Counted from the stretch's first letter, positions 27,083-37,179 are shown. The stretch is 64,000 nt of DNA from Sphingobacterium sp. ML3W (GCF_029542085.1 NZ_CP107036.1:4464001-4528000), one strand, 5' to 3'. The notes: generated by a model from the sequence alone, not told the origin. Made by a program: numbers and translations.

Positions 27083-27430
27083 GTGCTTGTTATTATTCCG
27101 TTTTATAATCAGTCATACATGCCCCAATATTTATCTTGTCGAGCATATCTAGCAGCAATTCGAATCTTATGTGCAAAATCTGAATCAAGCTTAATATAGT
27201 TACTACTTTCTTAAAAAACAACTACTAGAAAAGAATTGTTTTATAAAAGAAAAAAATCATAAATATAATAGAAATTTTTTCACAACAAATCAGTACTTAT
27301 ATAGGCTTTCAACATCTGAATTGAATAGAAAATAACCCGCCAATAACGAGAATAGAAGATTTTCATAGTGGATATTGTGTATAATAAGATGGTTTATATG
27401 CAAGACAGTTTTTTTAGAAAGAATCAATAA
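27083..27430. other. AT-rich intergenic stretch, no gene seen
   Basis: About 350 bp upstream of the response regulator start. It is strongly AT-rich with many short A runs. I see no reading frame or stable hairpin before the terminator at 27431, and no clear TAnnTTTG box on the minus strand. Confidence 0.5.
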
Positions 27431-27475
27431 AAAAGCCTGCAAAACTCAAAAATAATTTGAGTTTTGCAGGCTTTT
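27431..27475. terminator. Strong terminator of the rhamnose/glycosyltransferase operon
   Basis: Perfect 20-bp arms (27431-27450 and 27456-27475) with a 5-base loop, GCCTGC/GCAGGC at the base and A/T runs on both sides. It is 43 bp past the glycosyltransferase stop on the minus strand and could work in both directions. Confidence 0.85.
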
Positions 27476-27518
27476 AAACCATCCTATAAAATTAGAACTA
27501 TATAGCAGACCCCGGTAG

Positions 27519-28331
27519 CTATTTAAATTGCTGTAGTGTCCTCCGATTGGCCACAACTCTTTCTTTATCAAAAAACCAGCCCCATTTCCCGAAATATGCA
27601 CGAATAGACCGGATATGAACTTTGAATAAGTTAAAATTTTTACTTGAACCGGCGGCATATCCATGTATGACGGATGTCTTCGAAAAATAAACTGTTCTAT
27701 ACTTCATATTCATTCTTCGGGATAAGTCCCAGTCTTCAAGGTACATAAAAAAGCGGTCGTCATATAATCCCACTTCACCTAAAGTTGATATTCGTAATAA
27801 TGTAAAACATCCCGAAAGAACAGGCGTATCATAGACGAGCTGAGGCGACACATTTCTTAGCTCATATTTTTCTACCGAAGATAGAAAAATATGAAACTTT
27901 CGATACAATATCCTTTTTAAAAATGACAGCGGGTTAGGCAGCAATTTGGGTAAGAACTGAATTGTTCCATCTGGATTCAAAATTTGTGGCATGGCCATCC
28001 CCACATCGAGATTATTTTCCATAAAGTCTACCATCAAGTTTATGGTATTATCCAGTAAAAGGACATCGGGATTAACAACAAAATGATATTTACTCCCCAT
28101 GGCCATTGCTTTCCTCATACCAATGTTATGGGCGGCTCCAAAACCAGGATTGTCTGGTTGATGAATATATTTAAAACGAGCATGATGATCTCGAATTTCT
28201 TTTTCAATTGAGTTTAATGGAGAATTATCTATTATAAATAGGACATCAATTTCGGGCCCGTCCAACCCTTTCAATAAATCCTCAATTTCGGAATATGTCT
28301 GTTTATATAATACTATTGAAGCTGTAGTCAT
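27519..28331 (-). CDS. Family 2 glycosyltransferase (rhamnosyltransferase-like)
   Basis: 270 residues of GT-A fold. The N-terminal nucleotide-binding part has 'TASIVLYKQ', 'DVLFIIDNSP' and 'HQPDNPGFGAAHNIGMRKA', and the DxD-like position is 'FVVNPDVLLL'. The acceptor region has 'VLSGCFTLLR' and 'DRFFMYLEDWDLSRRM'. This set is typical of enzymes that add a sugar, often rhamnose, from a dTDP donor to a lipid-linked glycan at the inner face of the inner membrane. It is last in a cluster that makes dTDP-L-rhamnose, 257 bp after rfbA, which supports rhamnose as donor. Confidence 0.87.
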   Translation of the reverse strand: MTTASIVLYKQTYSEIEDLLKGLDGPEIDVLFIIDNSPLNSIEKEIRDHHARFKYIHQPDNPGFGAAHNIGMRKAMAMGSKYHFVVNPDVLLLDNTINLMVDFMENNLDVGMAMPQILNPDGTIQFLPKLLPNPLSFLKRILYRKFHIFLSSVEKYELRNVSPQLVYDTPVLSGCFTLLRISTLGEVGLYDDRFFMYLEDWDLSRRMNMKYRTVYFSKTSVIHGYAAGSSKNFNLFKVHIRSIRAYFGKWGWFFDKERVVANRRTLQQFK

Positions 28332-28588
28332 TGTTATTCATTTACCTTTAAGAAAGCGACTCATTTAAGTTGTCTGTCATCTTTCTAATAACTCTCCTAT
28401 CTTTGGTTCGTCAGTCTGTGTTCTCTTTGAAAAAATCATTTATGATCTCTTTAACAGCACATTTCTTTTAGTCCGAACGAATATAATAGCTGTTTATAAT
28501 ATATCATTTTGAGGATAGTTTTTTTTGTATCCTTCTCAAGGTGTTAAAAATTTAAAGCGAAACCTTAATCTTTACAAAAATACTAAAA

Positions 28589-29449
28589 TTACTTAATTAT
28601 ACGACATAAGTACTCCCCATAACCAGATTTACGCAATGGCTTAGCAATGTCTAACAATTGCTGATCATTAATGTAGCCCATTCGAAAAGCGACTTCCTCA
28701 ATAGCACCTATTTTCATTCCCTGACGCTCTTCAATCACCTGCACAAATAGAGCGGCTTGCATCAGTGACTGGATGGTACCAGTATCTAGCCAGGCTGTAC
28801 CTCGGTCAAATATACCCACCTTTAATTTTGCACGCTTTAAATATTCTTTATTGATATCTGTAATCTCCAATTCCCCACGTGCTGAAGGCTTGATACTTTT
28901 TGCGATCGCAACAACATCGTTATCGTAAAAGTAAATTCCTGGGACAGCATAGTTCGATTTCGGCTGTGCCGGTTTCTCTTCAATAGAAACTACATTTTTC
29001 GCTTCATCAAACTCCACCACGCCATAACGTTCAGGGTCGTGTACAGGATACGCAAATACAACGCCACCATCAGGATCGGCACAAGACTGCAATAGCTTTG
29101 ACAAGCCCGAGCCATAGAAAATATTATCACCCAGAATTAGCGCGACCTTATCATCGCCTATAAATTCCTCGCCCAACAAAAATGCTTGCGCCAAGCCATC
29201 AGGGCTTGGCTGCTCCTTATATTCAAACCTACAGCCTAGTTGAGAACCATCGCCCAATAGTTTTTGAAAGTTTGGTAAATCCTGTGGAGTTGAGATAATC
29301 AATATTTCGCGAATGCCGGACAACATTAATGTAGACAATGGATAGTATATCATTGGCTTATCATATACTGGCATTAATTGCTTACTTACTGCAAGTGTCA
29401 ATGGGTGCAAACGGGTTCCAGATCCACCGGCTAATATAATTCCTTTCAT
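28589..29449 (-). CDS. rfbA: Glucose-1-phosphate thymidylyltransferase
   Basis: 286 residues, the normal length for RmlA. It joins glucose-1-phosphate to dTTP, giving dTDP-glucose, the first step of dTDP-rhamnose synthesis. Visible motifs are the nucleotide loop 'GIILAGGSGTRLHPLT', 'VSKQLMPVYDKPMIYYPLS', 'ALILGDNIFYG', 'YGVVEFD', 'SIEEKPAQPKSNYA' and 'RGTAWLDTGT'. It follows rfbD by 81 bp; the gene order in the direction of transcription is rfbB, rfbC, rfbD, rfbA, which covers the full pathway. Confidence 0.97.
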   Translation of the reverse strand: MKGIILAGGSGTRLHPLTLAVSKQLMPVYDKPMIYYPLSTLMLSGIREILIISTPQDLPNFQKLLGDGSQLGCRFEYKEQPSPDGLAQAFLLGEEFIGDDKVALILGDNIFYGSGLSKLLQSCADPDGGVVFAYPVHDPERYGVVEFDEAKNVVSIEEKPAQPKSNYAVPGIYFYDNDVVAIAKSIKPSARGELEITDINKEYLKRAKLKVGIFDRGTAWLDTGTIQSLMQAALFVQVIEERQGMKIGAIEEVAFRMGYINDQQLLDIAKPLRKSGYGEYLCRIIK

Positions 29450-29530
29450 TTTATAGTATTGAGTAATGCGTATTGAGATCTTACTATTTAGACTCTGGTT
29501 GTATAAGCCGTCAGCGTAATAATCTCTTTA

Positions 29531-30388
29531 TTATTTTTTAATTTCCTCGGCAAGCATTTTCGCTAAGCTCTCCTTCCATTCGGGCACGACCACATCATAG
29601 ACCGCTTTAATCTTCGATTTATCAAGCAGTGCGTACTTTGGTCGTTGCGCTGGCGTCGGATAGGCACTCGTCGGAATTGGATTTACCTGACAATCAAACG
29701 AATTAAAATCACGTATTGCTACAGCAAAATCATACCAGGAAATTTCGCCTTCATTACTGTAATTATAGATTCCCCCTCCCCAATTTGCTGCATCAGCGAT
29801 TTTCAAAATCGCTATAGCCAAATCTTTTGCATAGGTTGGGCTACCAATTTGATCATTAATTACATTCACCTCATCCCGTTCAGCCATTAGTCGGCACATT
29901 GTCTTCACAAAATTCTTTCCATAGGAAGAATATACCCAAGAGGTCCGGATAATAATCGCTTCGGAGCACCATTTTTGAATAGCGTTCTCGCCAGCAAGCT
30001 TGGTCTGGCCATACACATTGATCGGTGCTGTTGGTGCGTCTTCGGTTAGCGGAACAGCAGAATTACCATCAAACACATAATCCGTTGAAATAGCAATCAA
30101 CTTTACCTCATGTAGATGACAGTATTGCGCAATCTCATCACATGCTAGATGATTGACCAAATTTGCCAGCTCAGGTTCTTCCTCAGCCTTATCGACCGCG
30201 GTATAAGCGCCCGCATGAATAATTAAATCTGGCTGATACATCGCCAAAATATCCTGAATCAGGAGAACCTGATCCAGCGGCAGCTGTTTACGATCCAAAA
30301 AGTAGCACTCTTTTTCGCTATCATTTGCCAATAGTTCATTTAATTCGGAACCTAGCTGTCCAGAAGCGCCTGTAATGACAATTCTCAT
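29531..30388 (-). CDS. rfbD: dTDP-4-dehydrorhamnose reductase
   Basis: 285 residues from the ATG at 30388, which puts the Rossmann start 'MRIVITGASGQLGSEL' at the N-terminus; a longer in-frame start at 30436 would add 16 unlikely residues. The short-chain reductase catalytic triad is visible in 'ISTDYVFDG' and 'YGQTKLAGE' (YxxxK). It performs the last step, NADPH-dependent reduction to dTDP-L-rhamnose. It is placed between rfbC and rfbA. Confidence 0.96.
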   Translation of the reverse strand: MRIVITGASGQLGSELNELLANDSEKECYFLDRKQLPLDQVLLIQDILAMYQPDLIIHAGAYTAVDKAEEEPELANLVNHLACDEIAQYCHLHEVKLIAISTDYVFDGNSAVPLTEDAPTAPINVYGQTKLAGENAIQKWCSEAIIIRTSWVYSSYGKNFVKTMCRLMAERDEVNVINDQIGSPTYAKDLAIAILKIADAANWGGGIYNYSNEGEISWYDFAVAIRDFNSFDCQVNPIPTSAYPTPAQRPKYALLDKSKIKAVYDVVVPEWKESLAKMLAEEIKK

Positions 30389-30471
30389 CAAATCTTTTTT
30401 ATGGTATAAACATTCTAAACCGCCTATTTCTCCCAAACAGAAGCTTGAAAATACATAGACGCTCTATTTTG

Positions 30472-31026
30472 TTATTTAAATTTATTGTATAATGCTGTAA
30501 AATTTTGTGCCTCTTTGTCCTTTTGCGACAAAATCATCTGATTGACTGGAATCCGCCAATCAATAGCCAATTGCGGATCTAATGGATGAACACCATCCTC
30601 AGCGTCTTTGTTATAGTTATTGTCACATTTGTAGGAGAATACCGCCTGTTCAGACAACACGGAAAATCCGTGTAAAAATCCCCGCGGTACAAATAGTTGC
30701 TTTTTATTTTCAGCTGAGAGTTCCACGGCAACATGCTGCCCATAAGTGGGAGAATTGGGCCGAACATCAACAGCTACATCCAATACTTTGCCCTCTAGTA
30801 CACGGACCAGTTTTGCCTGTGCATGCTCATCTGCTTGCATGTGCAATCCCCTGACCACACCAAATTGAGATTTCGATTGGTTATCCTGTACAAAATGGGG
30901 ATTATGTCCCAATATTTCGGCCAATCTATTTTCATTATACGATTCAAAGAAATAACCTCGCTCATCTTCGAAAACAGCAGGCTCCAAGATAAAGCAACCC
31001 GATAATTTAGTTTCAGTATATTTCAT
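30472..31026 (-). CDS. rfbC: dTDP-4-dehydrorhamnose 3,5-epimerase
   Basis: 184 residues, the usual RmlC length, a cupin dimer. It shows 'DERGYFFESYNENRLAEILG', 'FVQDNQSKSQFGVVRGLHMQ' (with the catalytic His), 'VDVRPNSPTYGQHVAVELS', 'VPRGFLHGFSVLSE' and 'YKCDNNYNKDAEDGVHPLDPQLAIDW' in sections. It inverts C3 and C5 of dTDP-4-keto-6-deoxyglucose. Only 2 bp separate it from rfbB upstream, so the two are one transcript. Confidence 0.97.
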   Translation of the reverse strand: MKYTETKLSGCFILEPAVFEDERGYFFESYNENRLAEILGHNPHFVQDNQSKSQFGVVRGLHMQADEHAQAKLVRVLEGKVLDVAVDVRPNSPTYGQHVAVELSAENKKQLFVPRGFLHGFSVLSEQAVFSYKCDNNYNKDAEDGVHPLDPQLAIDWRIPVNQMILSQKDKEAQNFTALYNKFK

Positions 31027-31028
31027 GT

Positions 31029-32084
31029 TTAAGCGCCGTGATATTGGTTATTATAATAATGTTGATAGTCACCCGAAGTCACATGATCCAGCCATTCCTG
31101 ATTGGACAAAAACCAATCTATTGTCAGTGATAAGCCTTGTTCAAATGTCACCGATGGACTCCAACCCAATTCCGTATTTATTTTATTTGCATCAATCGCG
31201 TAGCGCAGATCATGACCAGGTCGATCTTTCACAAAAGTTATCAGAGAAGCAGCTGTCCCCTCTTCACGGCCTAACTTAGCATCCATTTGTCGGCATAGTT
31301 CTTTGATCAGATCTATATTCTGCCATTCATTAAAACCACCGACATTGTACGAATCGCCATTTTTACCTTGATGAAAAACCAAGTCTATCGCTTTGGCATG
31401 GTCAATTACAAAGAGCCAGTCCCGCGTATACTTTCCATCGCCATATACTGGCAGCGGTTTGTTATTTAAGATATTATGAATACACAGTGGAATTAATTTT
31501 TCAGGAAAATGATTGGGGCCATAATTATTGGAACAATTCGTTAAGACAATCGGTAAACCATAGGTATCGTGATAGGCTCGTACAAAATGATCCGAACTTG
31601 CTTTCGAAGCAGAGTAAGGTGAATGTGGATCATATTTGGTGTCTTCTGTAAAAAAGCCTGTTTCGCCTAAAGCACCAAAGACCTCATCAGTTGAGACATG
31701 ATGAAAACGCTTGCCTTCAAAATTATCCTTCCATATTGCTCGAGCAGCGTTCAACAGATTGACTGTCCCGATCACATTGGTCATCACGAATGCCGTCGGA
31801 TCTGCAATGGAGCGATCAACATGGGATTCTGCGGCCAAGTGAATCACACCATCCGGCTGATATTGTTCAAAAACAGCATTTATTGCTGCTTGATCCGTAA
31901 TATCTGCTTTGACAAAAGTGTAATTCGGATGATCCTCTACATCTTTCAGATTTTCCAGATTGCCTGCATAGGTTAGTGCATCCAGATTAATAATTTGATA
32001 GTCTGGATACTTTGTAACAAACTCACGGACGACATGGGATCCAATAAATCCTGCACCTCCGGTGATTAAAATTTTTTTATTCAT
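31029..32084 (-). CDS. rfbB: dTDP-glucose 4,6-dehydratase
   Basis: 351 residues, an extended short-chain dehydrogenase. The NAD loop 'ILITGGAGFIGSHVV', 'LAAESHVDRSI', the catalytic 'STDEVFG' and 'PYSASKASSDH' (YxxxK), and 'RDWLFVIDHAKAI' are all present. It converts dTDP-glucose to dTDP-4-keto-6-deoxyglucose. It is preceded by a 193-bp gap and the CapD-like gene. The gap holds a short GTCCCA/TGGGAC hairpin (32223-32238) with no T run. Confidence 0.97.
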   Translation of the reverse strand: MNKKILITGGAGFIGSHVVREFVTKYPDYQIINLDALTYAGNLENLKDVEDHPNYTFVKADITDQAAINAVFEQYQPDGVIHLAAESHVDRSIADPTAFVMTNVIGTVNLLNAARAIWKDNFEGKRFHHVSTDEVFGALGETGFFTEDTKYDPHSPYSASKASSDHFVRAYHDTYGLPIVLTNCSNNYGPNHFPEKLIPLCIHNILNNKPLPVYGDGKYTRDWLFVIDHAKAIDLVFHQGKNGDSYNVGGFNEWQNIDLIKELCRQMDAKLGREEGTAASLITFVKDRPGHDLRYAIDANKINTELGWSPSVTFEQGLSLTIDWFLSNQEWLDHVTSGDYQHYYNNQYHGA

Positions 32085-32277
32085 ATACGTTGCTTATCGA
32101 CGGAATACCGCACGAGCTAATCTGTCAAAATTATTACTCTAGTTAAATAGTTCGCTAAAATTAGGTTGATTTTTGCGAATTGACAAGTTTTAATCGATTG
32201 AGAAAGCATAATAAATGCAAAAGTCCCATTACTGGGACATTTGTATATAGATAGGACTATATTCTTTTGTGTTACTT

Positions 32278-34266
32278 TTAAATCTTTTTTATAAGCGAAT
32301 ATACCGGGACCTCGTCCATGAATTCATGAGCTTCGTTGTTATCCAATGCTTCGTACACAGAATTCTGAGATTTAAATTCAGGGACTATTTGTTTCATTGC
32401 GGCAACCAAAGTCACAAAATCCGGCAACTGTCTATCTCCATCAATAATTTGCTGACAAACAGCATTGATCCGTTCCGCTTTCAGTATCAATTCATCGTGT
32501 TTTACTTTTGCAATCATAATTTTCGGATGATGCGTTTTCACGGTATTTTCATTATTGGCCAAAAGTTCTTCAAAGATCTTCTCTCCGGGACGCAAACCAA
32601 CAATTTTGATATCTATATCTTCTGGATATCGGTAACCTTTCAGCTTGATCATCCGTTTGGCAAGATCCATTATTTTAACCGATTTGCCCATATCAAAGAC
32701 AAATATCTCACCCCCTTTCCCCATCACACCGGCTTCCTGTACCAACTGGCAGGCCTCAGGAATGGTCATAAAAAAACGTGTAATTTCAGGATGGGTCAGG
32801 GTCAATGGACCGCCATTTGCCATTTGTTTCTCAAACAGCGGGATAACCGAGCCATTTGAGCCCAGTACGTTACCAAATCGTGTAATGATAAAGCTCGTTT
32901 CCGACCTTCCGCTACAGCTACTCACATAGATTTCCGCCATCCGTTTGGTTGCTCCCATCACATTCGTCGGGTTGACCGCCTTATCTGTCGAAACCATGAC
33001 CATTTTCTTAGCGCCAAAGGCCATACAAAGATCGGCGACATTTTTACTTCCAAGTACATTTGTCTGGATGGATTCATAAGGATTTGCTTCCATCAATGGC
33101 ACATGTTTGTACGCTGCAGCATGAAATACCAGATCCGGTTTATACTGCGCAAATATATTTTGCATGAAAGCATAATTGCGCACATCACCGACGACACAAT
33201 GCAAATGCTCGGGCTGTGTTGCTTTTATCGACTGCTGGATATCGTACAAGGCGGATTCCGCTTGATCCAATAGAATTAATTTTTTATAATAACGCCTTGC
33301 AATTTGACGTGCCAACTCTGAGCCAATGGAACCTGCGGCACCAGTGACCAGAATCACCTTGCCCTTCATCTCCTCCTCGATTTCTGGATGATCCAGTTTA
33401 ATAGGCTTACGTCCAAGCAAATCCTCTATCTTCAGCGGTCTGATCTCCCGTTTAGCGCCAGAATTGAGCAGGATCCGGGCGGGTGGCATAATTTTGAGTT
33501 CAAGCCCGATATTCTGAAACCAGTCTGATACATATTCCAACCGCTCAGGGTCATTGTTTTCCACCGCAATGATCACCTGTGTGATTTCATGTTTGCTGAT
33601 ATATTCCTTGGTAATTTCAGTAATATCTTTGATTTTCAAACCTGCAAGACGTTTGCCGATACGTGAGACTTTATCTTCTACAAAGGCGACAACTTGATAC
33701 TTGATTCGCGGATCTTCCTTCAGCAAGGAGAAAGACACTAGTCCCGGACGCGAAGCTCCAAAAATCAATACATTTTCACCTTTTCGTGCGGGTAAGAATA
33801 AATACTCAAAAATCGTTCGGTATACCACGCGTGCGCCGACCATAATTACAAGAAGGATACAGGCCTGCATGGTTAAGACACCATAGGAAAGACGAAGGTA
33901 ATCTCCCGCTATTGTCTCCTTTTCCACAACAGCTTTAACGACCAGAGTTAACAGCATCAATATAACATAGGCAGATGCAACAGTCTTAAAGATTTTAATG
34001 GTGTCCCGGATGCCTGTTTGACGTACGATACCTCTATAAGTGTTATAGCACAAAAATAGCACAAAATACACAGGCAAAACCAGTATAAGCTTCTTCAACA
34101 TAAGAGCTACATCAAAGACACCTTTGAAATTATTTACTACATAATTTGAAAACACATAACTTGCGAATACAAACCACATATCGATCAGCAAAATGACCCA
34201 TCGAGGATTATCCTTCCGTAACCGTTTTCTTAAATCCCATAGAGATCCCATCATAGCTTTCTTCAC
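32278..34266 (-). CDS. CapD/WbpM-type membrane nucleotide-sugar dehydratase
   Basis: 662 residues. Four or five hydrophobic helices (about 25-135) are followed by a CoA-binding-like Rossmann domain (about 150-270, 'NVLIFGASRPGLVSFSLL') and a catalytic Rossmann domain from about 300 with 'ILVTGAAGSIGSELARQI' and 'VMVSTDKAVNPTNVMGATKR'. In the last motif Met replaces the usual catalytic Tyr (MxxxK), as in long C6 dehydratases such as WbpM and PglF that act on UDP-N-acetylglucosamine. It supplies a 4-keto-6-deoxy sugar for capsule or O-antigen and sits at the head of the rhamnose cluster. Confidence 0.93.
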   Translation of the reverse strand: MKKAMMGSLWDLRKRLRKDNPRWVILLIDMWFVFASYVFSNYVVNNFKGVFDVALMLKKLILVLPVYFVLFLCYNTYRGIVRQTGIRDTIKIFKTVASAYVILMLLTLVVKAVVEKETIAGDYLRLSYGVLTMQACILLVIMVGARVVYRTIFEYLFLPARKGENVLIFGASRPGLVSFSLLKEDPRIKYQVVAFVEDKVSRIGKRLAGLKIKDITEITKEYISKHEITQVIIAVENNDPERLEYVSDWFQNIGLELKIMPPARILLNSGAKREIRPLKIEDLLGRKPIKLDHPEIEEEMKGKVILVTGAAGSIGSELARQIARRYYKKLILLDQAESALYDIQQSIKATQPEHLHCVVGDVRNYAFMQNIFAQYKPDLVFHAAAYKHVPLMEANPYESIQTNVLGSKNVADLCMAFGAKKMVMVSTDKAVNPTNVMGATKRMAEIYVSSCSGRSETSFIITRFGNVLGSNGSVIPLFEKQMANGGPLTLTHPEITRFFMTIPEACQLVQEAGVMGKGGEIFVFDMGKSVKIMDLAKRMIKLKGYRYPEDIDIKIVGLRPGEKIFEELLANNENTVKTHHPKIMIAKVKHDELILKAERINAVCQQIIDGDRQLPDFVTLVAAMKQIVPEFKSQNSVYEALDNNEAHEFMDEVPVYSLIKKI

Positions 34267-34642
34267 GTTTTAGTTTATTTATTTTTCCGTCGTATTCCAT
34301 TTATGGAGTTAGCACAACGCATATGGCTTATTTCAATTTTGTAAAGGATGACCAAGATACTTAAAATTTGACAATCATTTGGTCTTTTTACTAAAATATC
34401 GATAATGACAGGCGCCATATACCCATCTCCATATCATCGTGGACTAAGCAACTATTATACCGAAAATATTACAAACAACGATAAAAGTTAAAAATCACGA
34501 ACAAAAGGCAGCCAACATTTACTGTTGTTCAATAAAACTCTCCCTTCTTCATATTTATCCTTTTTAATGAACACCAAAATTGGCATATTGTTTGTAAAAC
34601 CTTCTGTAAGACAGACAAAACCATATAGCTGAATTATATATT
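34267..34642. other. Divergent intergenic region between capD-like and cpsB-like genes
   Basis: 376 bp of AT-rich sequence that must hold the promoters of the minus-strand polysaccharide operon and of the plus-strand phosphatase gene. I found no exact TAnnTTTG with a matching -33 box on either strand, and no hairpin or small ORF that I would defend. Confidence 0.5.
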
Positions 34643-35440
34643 ATGAATTTTTTAACCAATTTGTTTAAAAATAAAAAGCCTTCATCCATAAGACCCCTGG
34701 CTCAGCTGGAATTTCTGGAAGTGGACATGCACAACCACCTGTTACCCGGAATAGATGACGGCAGTACATCTGTAAAAAATTCTATTGCATATATTCAAGA
34801 ATTACAGCGTTTGGGTTTAAAGAAGTTTATCTGTACTCCCCATATTATGGCGGGTGTACATCCAAACACCAAGTCAACTATCGAGGGAGCGCAGACTGCT
34901 CTTGTTCAAGGATTGAAAGAGAATGGCAACGGAGCCGATATTTTTGCTGCGGCTGAACACATGATCGATGATGGTCTGACCTCACTTATTCAACAGGATG
35001 AACTCTGTGTGATGCCCGGTGGTTATGTCCTGATCGAGATGTCTTACCTATCCGAGTCCAAAGCACTTTTTCACATTATTTTAGACATCCAGAAACTTGG
35101 CTACAAACCTATCCTTGCACATCCTGAGCGATACAACTATTATCATGGAAATTTCAATATTTACAAACAGATCAAGGATGCAGGTTGTCTATTGCAGTTG
35201 AACTTATTATCACTCAGCCGCTATTATGGTGTGGATAGTAAAGCAATCGCCATGACATTACTCAAATCAGGCATGTATGATTTTGTTGGCACGGACCTAC
35301 ACCATGAGCGACATCTTGAAGCCCTCAAGAATATAGCTGAAAAATATCCCGTCCGCGATATGCTAAAAACCTCCCCTATTTTAAATCAGACCCTGTTGGA
35401 TCATCTGGACAGTAGTAAATCCCAGGGAATAGCTGGTTAA
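34643..35440 (+). CDS. CpsB/CapC-family PHP tyrosine-protein phosphatase
   Basis: 265 residues of the PHP metallo-phosphoesterase fold: 'EVDMHNHLLPGIDDGS' (metal ligands), 'FICTPHIM', 'EHMIDDGL', 'LIEMSYLSESK', 'PILAHPERYNYYH' and 'DFVGTDLHHERH'. CpsB/YwqE enzymes dephosphorylate the tyrosine kinase (BY-kinase) that controls polysaccharide chain length and export. No such kinase is in the window. It is divergent from the capsule-type sugar cluster, in keeping with a role in exopolysaccharide control. Confidence 0.92.
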   Translation: MNFLTNLFKNKKPSSIRPLAQLEFLEVDMHNHLLPGIDDGSTSVKNSIAYIQELQRLGLKKFICTPHIMAGVHPNTKSTIEGAQTALVQGLKENGNGADIFAAAEHMIDDGLTSLIQQDELCVMPGGYVLIEMSYLSESKALFHIILDIQKLGYKPILAHPERYNYYHGNFNIYKQIKDAGCLLQLNLLSLSRYYGVDSKAIAMTLLKSGMYDFVGTDLHHERHLEALKNIAEKYPVRDMLKTSPILNQTLLDHLDSSKSQGIAG

Positions 35441-35528
35441 ATAATCGGACTGTCCTATTTTCTATTCAAGACAGGCCAAATGAAATAGCAAACAAAAAAT
35501 AATACGAAATAAAGAAAATCGCATAAAA

Positions 35529-35559
35529 AAACGCATTCCCCGATTTGGGGAATGCGTTT
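35529..35559 (-). terminator. Terminator of the minus-strand fimbrillin-like gene
   Basis: Perfect 13-bp arms (35529-35541 and 35547-35559; CGCATTCCCC core) with a 5-base loop. On the minus strand a T run follows, from the A run at 35525-35531. It is 49 bp past the stop at 35608. Confidence 0.85.
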
Positions 35560-35607
35560 CCATTAAACTTATTATCCAAATAAATTATATCTTACTCCTC
35601 AAAGGAA

Positions 35608-37179
35608 CTATCTTTTTACACAACGGATTTGATAAGCAGTATTGGCCCCAGCACCTGAAGTTGAAGCACCCCAGATATCCGTAAAATGAAACTGCTTCTT
35701 ATCTTCCAAAAGATAATACCCTTGCCCTCCTATAGAATCACCAGTGTTATTTGTATGATAAGCTCCTCCGAACGGCAAGTAAAGAAATTTATCTCGGCTT
35801 GCGCCAGGATTAACTTGAGTACCAAAGAAGATACCCATATTGGTAGCTTTTGTGCCATCCCAAGTCCCCTGATATCTTCCGACACCATAAGGATCTGGAT
35901 TTTTAGGGTTATCAGCCCCATTCTGATTTGTCCTTTTGATCAAATTATCGAATTCAGCTTTTGTTGGAAGTTTCCATGTATTCAATGGTAAGACCAATGA
36001 ACATGGATCGGCATTTCCACCATTTAATTGAACTGAAGGCTTTTGATTGTTATGTGTTGCGGGATCATTTACACCAAAAACTTTAGGTTTTTCATACCCC
36101 GGAAACCAATAATTACCATAAGCATCGTTGGTAGCAGCAAAACCATATACACCATTATTATAGACCAAATTTCCCAAGGCCCACACTTCACCACCAATAT
36201 TTACCTGTGTAGGCTTTTTCAGTTTAAATTCTAACACATATTTCACACCTGGTTTTAGATCCCAACCGCCTTTATTTATATCCTTCGCTACACTGCCACC
36301 AATAGACAAACCTTTTAACCACACAATACCATTTGCAGTAGCTGCTGTCGTTATGAAAGTAGAATCAGAATCGATCACTGTACCAGTTGTATTTTTCAAT
36401 TTGAAAGTAACCGGATTGACAGCCCCTTTAAATGTAAGGGCACTATTATTCAGGTTCACATCTACAGCTGCATTAGAAGGCTCGATTGTTGCTCCTACAA
36501 TGCTGCTAACAGCTCCAATAGCCGAAGCGTCGAATTTCAATGTTACTTGTGTAAATAGATGCTCAAGATCAGCATTCAATATATTCTGACCATCCTTTAC
36601 TTCAAACGGCACCTGATCTAACATAAAATCCTGATCAGCAGTCAGACCTTCAAAATTTACTGCGCTCAGCTTTGTACCAATTGCAATTGATGGTAAGGTT
36701 TTATTTGAACCAGACGCATAGATTACGAATGTATATTTACCTGTTTCAATGGCAAAATCTTGTGTACCGTTTCCCTGTGTAAAAGATTTAGTCTCCTTGT
36801 AGTTACCAGCCGCATCAAAAATTGCTACATAGTAAACCGTTCCCTGTTTCAAAGCCTGTTGTTCACTACCTGTGGAAACAGTTGCCGCACGGTTTGAAGC
36901 TTTCAGACTTGGAGCCGCTACTTCCTCGGCAGTTAGGCTAGCAACCAAGGTATATTGATTATTAAAGGGAATTTCTACTGTTTGTGTTGCGGAAGCATAA
37001 GTACGGCCCGCTGAAGCAGCTTTGACTGGTCCGGTTTTAGCAAAAGCTTGACCTATATTTAAACGTACGGTTGTGCCTTCAGGTACCACAGCACTATTAT
37101 TTTCCTTACTACATGAAGAGATAAATAATGCGCATGCGAAAAGAGAGGCAAAACCAAATTTTATTGTAAACTTATTCAT
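35608..37179 (-). CDS. Fimbrillin-like lipoprotein with FISUMP-like C-terminus
   Basis: 523 residues with a lipoprotein signal (Cys23, ISSC). The N-terminal two thirds are beta-rich with long Thr/Ala/Val stretches, as in the fimbrillin (FimA/Mfa-like) fold of Bacteroidota surface stalks. The last ~190 residues have 'VWALGNLVYNNGVYGFA', 'DPCSLVLPLNTWKLPTKAEFDNL' and the end 'AYQIRCVKR', the pattern of the Fibrobacter succinogenes paralogous (FISUMP) domain. The divergent gene at 38787 has the same two-part design. A 57-residue ORF ends 45 bp upstream. It is probably a surface fibre subunit or adhesin; the specific role is inferred. Confidence 0.8.
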   Translation of the reverse strand: MNKFTIKFGFASLFACALFISSCSKENNSAVVPEGTTVRLNIGQAFAKTGPVKAASAGRTYASATQTVEIPFNNQYTLVASLTAEEVAAPSLKASNRAATVSTGSEQQALKQGTVYYVAIFDAAGNYKETKSFTQGNGTQDFAIETGKYTFVIYASGSNKTLPSIAIGTKLSAVNFEGLTADQDFMLDQVPFEVKDGQNILNADLEHLFTQVTLKFDASAIGAVSSIVGATIEPSNAAVDVNLNNSALTFKGAVNPVTFKLKNTTGTVIDSDSTFITTAATANGIVWLKGLSIGGSVAKDINKGGWDLKPGVKYVLEFKLKKPTQVNIGGEVWALGNLVYNNGVYGFAATNDAYGNYWFPGYEKPKVFGVNDPATHNNQKPSVQLNGGNADPCSLVLPLNTWKLPTKAEFDNLIKRTNQNGADNPKNPDPYGVGRYQGTWDGTKATNMGIFFGTQVNPGASRDKFLYLPFGGAYHTNNTGDSIGGQGYYLLEDKKQFHFTDIWGASTSGAGANTAYQIRCVKR

